From assembly GCA_001544655.2 (NCBI GenBank), contig FCOD02000017.1, positions 1 to 64,000 on the forward strand: a stretch of 64,000 nt of DNA. The letters run 5' to 3'. Below are positions 61,401 to 64,000 of the stretch, one piece after another. Each line of letters starts with the position of its first letter. The stretch's first letter is position 1. The notes under the pieces were generated by a model. The model searched no databases. It worked only from the letters and a program-made list of their open reading frames with translations, and was not told the DNA's origin. The DNA is from Caballeronia turbans. Lineage in GTDB: Bacteria; Pseudomonadota; Gammaproteobacteria; Burkholderiales; Burkholderiaceae. The position numbers and the translations under genes were made by a program.

Positions 61401-62412
61401 TCTTGTGTGCGTAGGCTCCTAGTAACGCTGAAGTGGCTTGGACTTTTTGGCCGTATCTTGTCAGAGTCCAAGTTCGCCGAGACTGGCGGTGGTTGCCCGG
61501 ATGCGTCCGTACGGTCAGAAAAATTCCGATCGCTTCCTTGATACGGAAGTCGTTAATCCGTCCTGTGAGCCGAACGTTCAGAACGGCGGACGGCCGACGA
61601 AAGGCGGATAGGGCAGGCTTCACTGTTACAGAGTCATTCGACGCTAAAGCAAGTACAGCGATTCCATGCGGCCAAGTGCCAGCTCGGGGCAACAAGTGCG
61701 CAATCCATGGTGGTCTGTTGCAGTCACCGACCGGCACGTGGTGCGGCGGCCCAATCGAAGACATTGTATGCGCCTGCTTCAACGTGGTCGGCGAGGGCGC
61801 TCGCCAAGATCATCGCGTCGGAGTTGACCGGGCCTCCAACGCCCCTCCGAGATGGGCGGAAGACATCCGCGCCGCGCGTGACGGACTGGCCCGACAGAGA
61901 GCATATTCCGGCGCGCCGCGCTTTGCCTCTGCGCCATTTCTGATCCTCGTAATGACAAGCGGTAGAGTCATGCCACGACAGGGTCGCCGTTCGGGCGCTG
62001 AGCTCGGCGATGCGGATTCGAACGCAGTCATTCCTCGCCTGACTCTCGGCCGTTGGCGCGACCGCCTCTTTCCACCGCCTTGTCGCTTGAATGGTCCGTG
62101 ACTTATAGCGCGGTGTCACCACGTTCAATCCCGCGCATTCGGGAAGCCGTCTTAACCGCTCGAGCGTGTCCTGCCAGACAAGAAAGTCGTTTTCTCGATC
62201 ATTCATTCCTGACATCCCTCTGTGGCGACTGGTCAGCGTTTGATAGGAGCCGCTCCTCGCATGTTTTCACACACAAAAGCTGTCGGTCTTTCAATCCCGC
62301 GCGCTGCGTGGGGCATGAATTTCAAAAAAAGAAGAGCGGCCGCGGACATCTACAAGCGTCGTTCTCACATCGTGGGCAAACCGAACATCAGTCGAGGGGA
62401 CCGACCGGCTGG
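61401..62412. other. 1-kb region without an intact gene
   Basis: No reading frame looks complete. At about 61759-61790 one frame reads IEDIVCACFNV, which resembles the C-x-C-F-x-V opening of the BFD-like [2Fe-2S] domain in nitrite/nitrate reductases, and the next frame continues ARALAKIIASELTG. A frameshifted remnant is possible but weak. The rest shows no repeats or transposase. Confidence 0.3.
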
Positions 62413-63381
62413 TCACGGTGCTTCGACTTGGGCAGCGGAAGCGGCGCTCAGTCGCCATCGTTGCGGCGTCATGCCGGTCACTTTCCGAAACACGGTCGTG
62501 AAGTGTGCTTGCGAATTGAAGCCGACAGATATCGCGATTTGAGCGATGGGCATACGATTTTCCGCCAGCAGGCCCTTGGCGGTTTCCAGTCGCATGACAG
62601 TGAGGTATGTGTGAGGGCTTAGTCCTGTCAAGCGCTTGAACTGCGACGCGAAATGCATTCGGCTGAGGCCGGCGAGGTCAGCGATGTCACTGAGCGTCAC
62701 CCGCTCGCCTAATCGGCTCTCCATATACGCGATCGTCCGTTCGAGCCACCACGGAGGCAGCGCTTGCCTCGGCTTGTCGTCAAGCTGCGACCCATTCTCC
62801 ATCGCGCGGGTGAGAATGGCCATCGCGAGACTGTTAGAAAAAGCGTGTGCGTACGGGTTCCTGAGAGCCTCGGTCTCAAGCAGCATGCACGCGAGCTTGC
62901 CCATCATCGTATCGGCCGCAAAACCCGGATCCACAAGCCGATAATCCGGCGCAGCCGCCTTTCCGTGCAACTGGAGATGCACCGAAGCAACCACCGACCG
63001 AGGCACAAACACGTGAATAGCTTCGGCACTCCGGGTGAAGCTTGCCGCTAGCTGATCCTCCGGCGCGGTTACTTGCGTGGCGCCAAACGCAACGGGGCCA
63101 TTACGCAGGTTTCTTCCGTTTTTGGAACACGTAATGGTGGTTGCCCGCAGCAGCACTTCAATGATGTAGTGCGAGCTCTGAGTCGGGGCGGAATACCGAC
63201 GTTCGACGTGCGTCTCGTCTTTCCAGTAAGCAATGTTTATTCGATCGCCGCGGTGATCCATCGACGCTGCGATGGATCTCCACGAAACCTCCTTGATCAG
63301 GACGGGCAATTCGAAGTGTGGCGAAAGAAAATCATAAGCGGCAGCACGGTCAACCAACACAGGATCAGTCGTAGTCACCAT
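62413..63381 (-). CDS. AraC-family transcriptional regulator
   Basis: A 322-residue regulator with a C-terminal double HTH: LGERVTLSDIADLAGLSRMHFASQFKRLTGLSPHTYL, then AKGLLAENRMPIAQIAISVGFNSQAHFTTVFRKVTGMTPQRWR. The N-terminal part (about 200 residues) is a cupin-like sensory region without a clear motif. The ATG at 63381 starts MVTTTDPVLVDRAAAYDF. It lies between the quinone reductase region and an aldehyde dehydrogenase on the same strand whose start is off the window, so a regulatory link to that gene cannot be decided. Confidence 0.86.
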   Translation of the reverse strand: MVTTTDPVLVDRAAAYDFLSPHFELPVLIKEVSWRSIAASMDHRGDRINIAYWKDETHVERRYSAPTQSSHYIIEVLLRATTITCSKNGRNLRNGPVAFGATQVTAPEDQLAASFTRSAEAIHVFVPRSVVASVHLQLHGKAAAPDYRLVDPGFAADTMMGKLACMLLETEALRNPYAHAFSNSLAMAILTRAMENGSQLDDKPRQALPPWWLERTIAYMESRLGERVTLSDIADLAGLSRMHFASQFKRLTGLSPHTYLTVMRLETAKGLLAENRMPIAQIAISVGFNSQAHFTTVFRKVTGMTPQRWRLSAASAAQVEAP

Positions 63382-63795
63382 CGAGCGCGTAGTAGCTGAA
63401 GCAATGTTTCAATCGGCACTTGCGGACTATTCCGGCGAGAGCCGGATTGATTCCCTGCGAACCACAACGTCAGTCGGCGACGATGGCCAGGACTGGAAGT
63501 GCCACCCGAAGTCCGAGGAGCCAAGCTTTCAGCGAATCAACGCCGCCTGGCTCGCTCGATGATTGCAGCGAACGCATCGTCCAGACAAGCCGCGGCCGAA
63601 GACCGGCGGCGATCAACGTCCGGTTGATACTTACATTACTTGCGTTCGCAGAATAATGCAAACAATTTGATTCTATGCTGCATTGAGTGCATACATTTCG
63701 ACGCTGATCACATATTCGTCTGCATCGCGCTAACAGGCCGGCCACCGCAGCCCGGCGAAATCGCACGGAGATGTGGGTGGGCTTGAATCGCGGGC
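63382..63795. other. Intergenic region before the AraC gene
   Basis: About 410 nt between the aldehyde dehydrogenase stop and the AraC start, both on the minus strand. No convincing gene is present. An A/T-rich stretch near 63625-63670 may hold the AraC promoter, but no clear -35/-10 pair is claimed. Confidence 0.35.
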
Positions 63796-64000
63796 TTAAC
63801 GGACGCCCAGCAGTGCCTTCGGTTCGAGGAACGCTTCGATGCCGAACGTGCCGTATTCGCGGCCGATGCCCGATTGCTTGAATCCGCCGAACGGCGCAGC
63901 AGGTTCATGCGCGAGCGTGTTGACGAGCACGCGCCCCGCGTCGATGCGCGACGCCACTGCGTTCGCTCGCGCGGCGTCCGATGAAGCGATGTACGCCTGC
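63796..64000 (-). CDS. NAD(P)-dependent aldehyde dehydrogenase (C-terminal part)
   Basis: The last 67 codons of an aldehyde dehydrogenase, truncated by the right edge. It reads AYIASSDAARANAVASRIDA, then GRVLVNTLAHEPAAPFGGFK, QSGIGREYGTFGIEAFLEPK and ends ALLGVR with TAA at 63796-63798. The P-F-G-G-F-K-x-S-G-x-G-R-E motif and the L-E-P-K-A end place it in the ALDH superfamily, in the branch of benzaldehyde/coniferaldehyde-type and related enzymes. The catalytic Cys is outside the window, so the substrate class is open. Confidence 0.85.
   Translation of the reverse strand, partial: QAYIASSDAARANAVASRIDAGRVLVNTLAHEPAAPFGGFKQSGIGREYGTFGIEAFLEPKALLGVR

Noticed and set aside
61707-61943. BFD-like ferredoxin gene suggested by a C-A-C-F-N-V segment
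   Set aside because: Only one short motif, the second cysteine pair is absent and the frame must shift; left as a weak remnant note.
62053-62622. Open frame of 189 codons before and into the AraC gene
   Set aside because: It overlaps the AraC DNA-binding domain on the other strand and has no family features.
1-64000. CRISPR arrays, tRNA/rRNA genes, transposases, integrases
   Set aside because: No regularly spaced repeats, cloverleaf genes, DDE/tyrosine recombinase motifs or terminal inverted repeats were seen on reading both strands.

Overview
The window reads as accessory catabolic DNA from a Burkholderiaceae bacterium (Paraburkholderia/Caballeronia-like). Evidence for this is the moderately high GC, the Burkholderia/Bordetella-type trimeric porins, the dense packing of aromatic-acid genes under many separate regulators (IclR, LysR, MarR, GntR, MocR, AraC), and a cynR-cynT-cynS locus. 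No rRNA, tRNA, intact insertion sequence, integrase or CRISPR array was seen. The species assignment is inferred.

Layout. 1-3304: an IclR regulator facing a terephthalate-dioxygenase-like Rieske oxygenase (alpha, beta, reductase). 3610-6411: a quinone-oxidoreductase-like protein and two overlapping IclR genes. 6541-18724: an aromatic-acid transporter facing an operon with two alpha/beta hydrolases, a luciferase-like FMNH2 monooxygenase and a porin, then an FMN reductase, a GST, a PNPOx-FNR-ferredoxin fusion, an NTF2-like protein and an MFS transporter. 19396-30692: a LysR-centred block with an FAH hydrolase, YciI, an extradiol-type VOC dioxygenase, NIPSNAP, a HIBADH-like reductase, SSADH, a VanAB-like Rieske demethylase pair, SDRs, a DUF1857 protein and a SnoaL protein, followed by a porin and a BON protein. 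32494-38574: a gentisate pathway (PhzS-like monooxygenase, MarR, AAHS transporter, gentisate dioxygenase, fumarylpyruvate hydrolase, maleylpyruvate isomerase). 38702-47116: a second block with porin, tautomerase, DUF1857, FAH, MDR reductase, GntR, MFS, SDR and VOC dioxygenase. 47517-50283: VOC, FAH and SDR genes. 51184-53404: cyanase, carbonic anhydrase and CynR. 53531-61400: a MocR regulator, an orphan LivK-like binding protein, an amidase, a solitary ectoine-synthase-like cupin, a DUF2817 metallohydrolase, a VOC protein and a flavodoxin-like quinone reductase. The right edge has an AraC regulator and a truncated aldehyde dehydrogenase.

The genes form a set of peripheral aromatic pathways. 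Each supplies some combination of uptake (porin and MFS), ring activation (Rieske or flavin monooxygenase), dehydrogenation (SDR), ring cleavage (VOC or cupin dioxygenase) and hydrolysis (FAH). Repeated DNA motifs tie the blocks into regulons: a 20-mer around ATTGACAGACGTCTGCCGAA for MarR, TTTGTGCACAAA for GntR, ATAAATGTGATnnATAG for LysR, and GCATACAATC for MocR. The least explained parts are the MocR/amidase/EctC-like/DUF2817 cluster and the two DUF1857-containing ring-cleavage cassettes.
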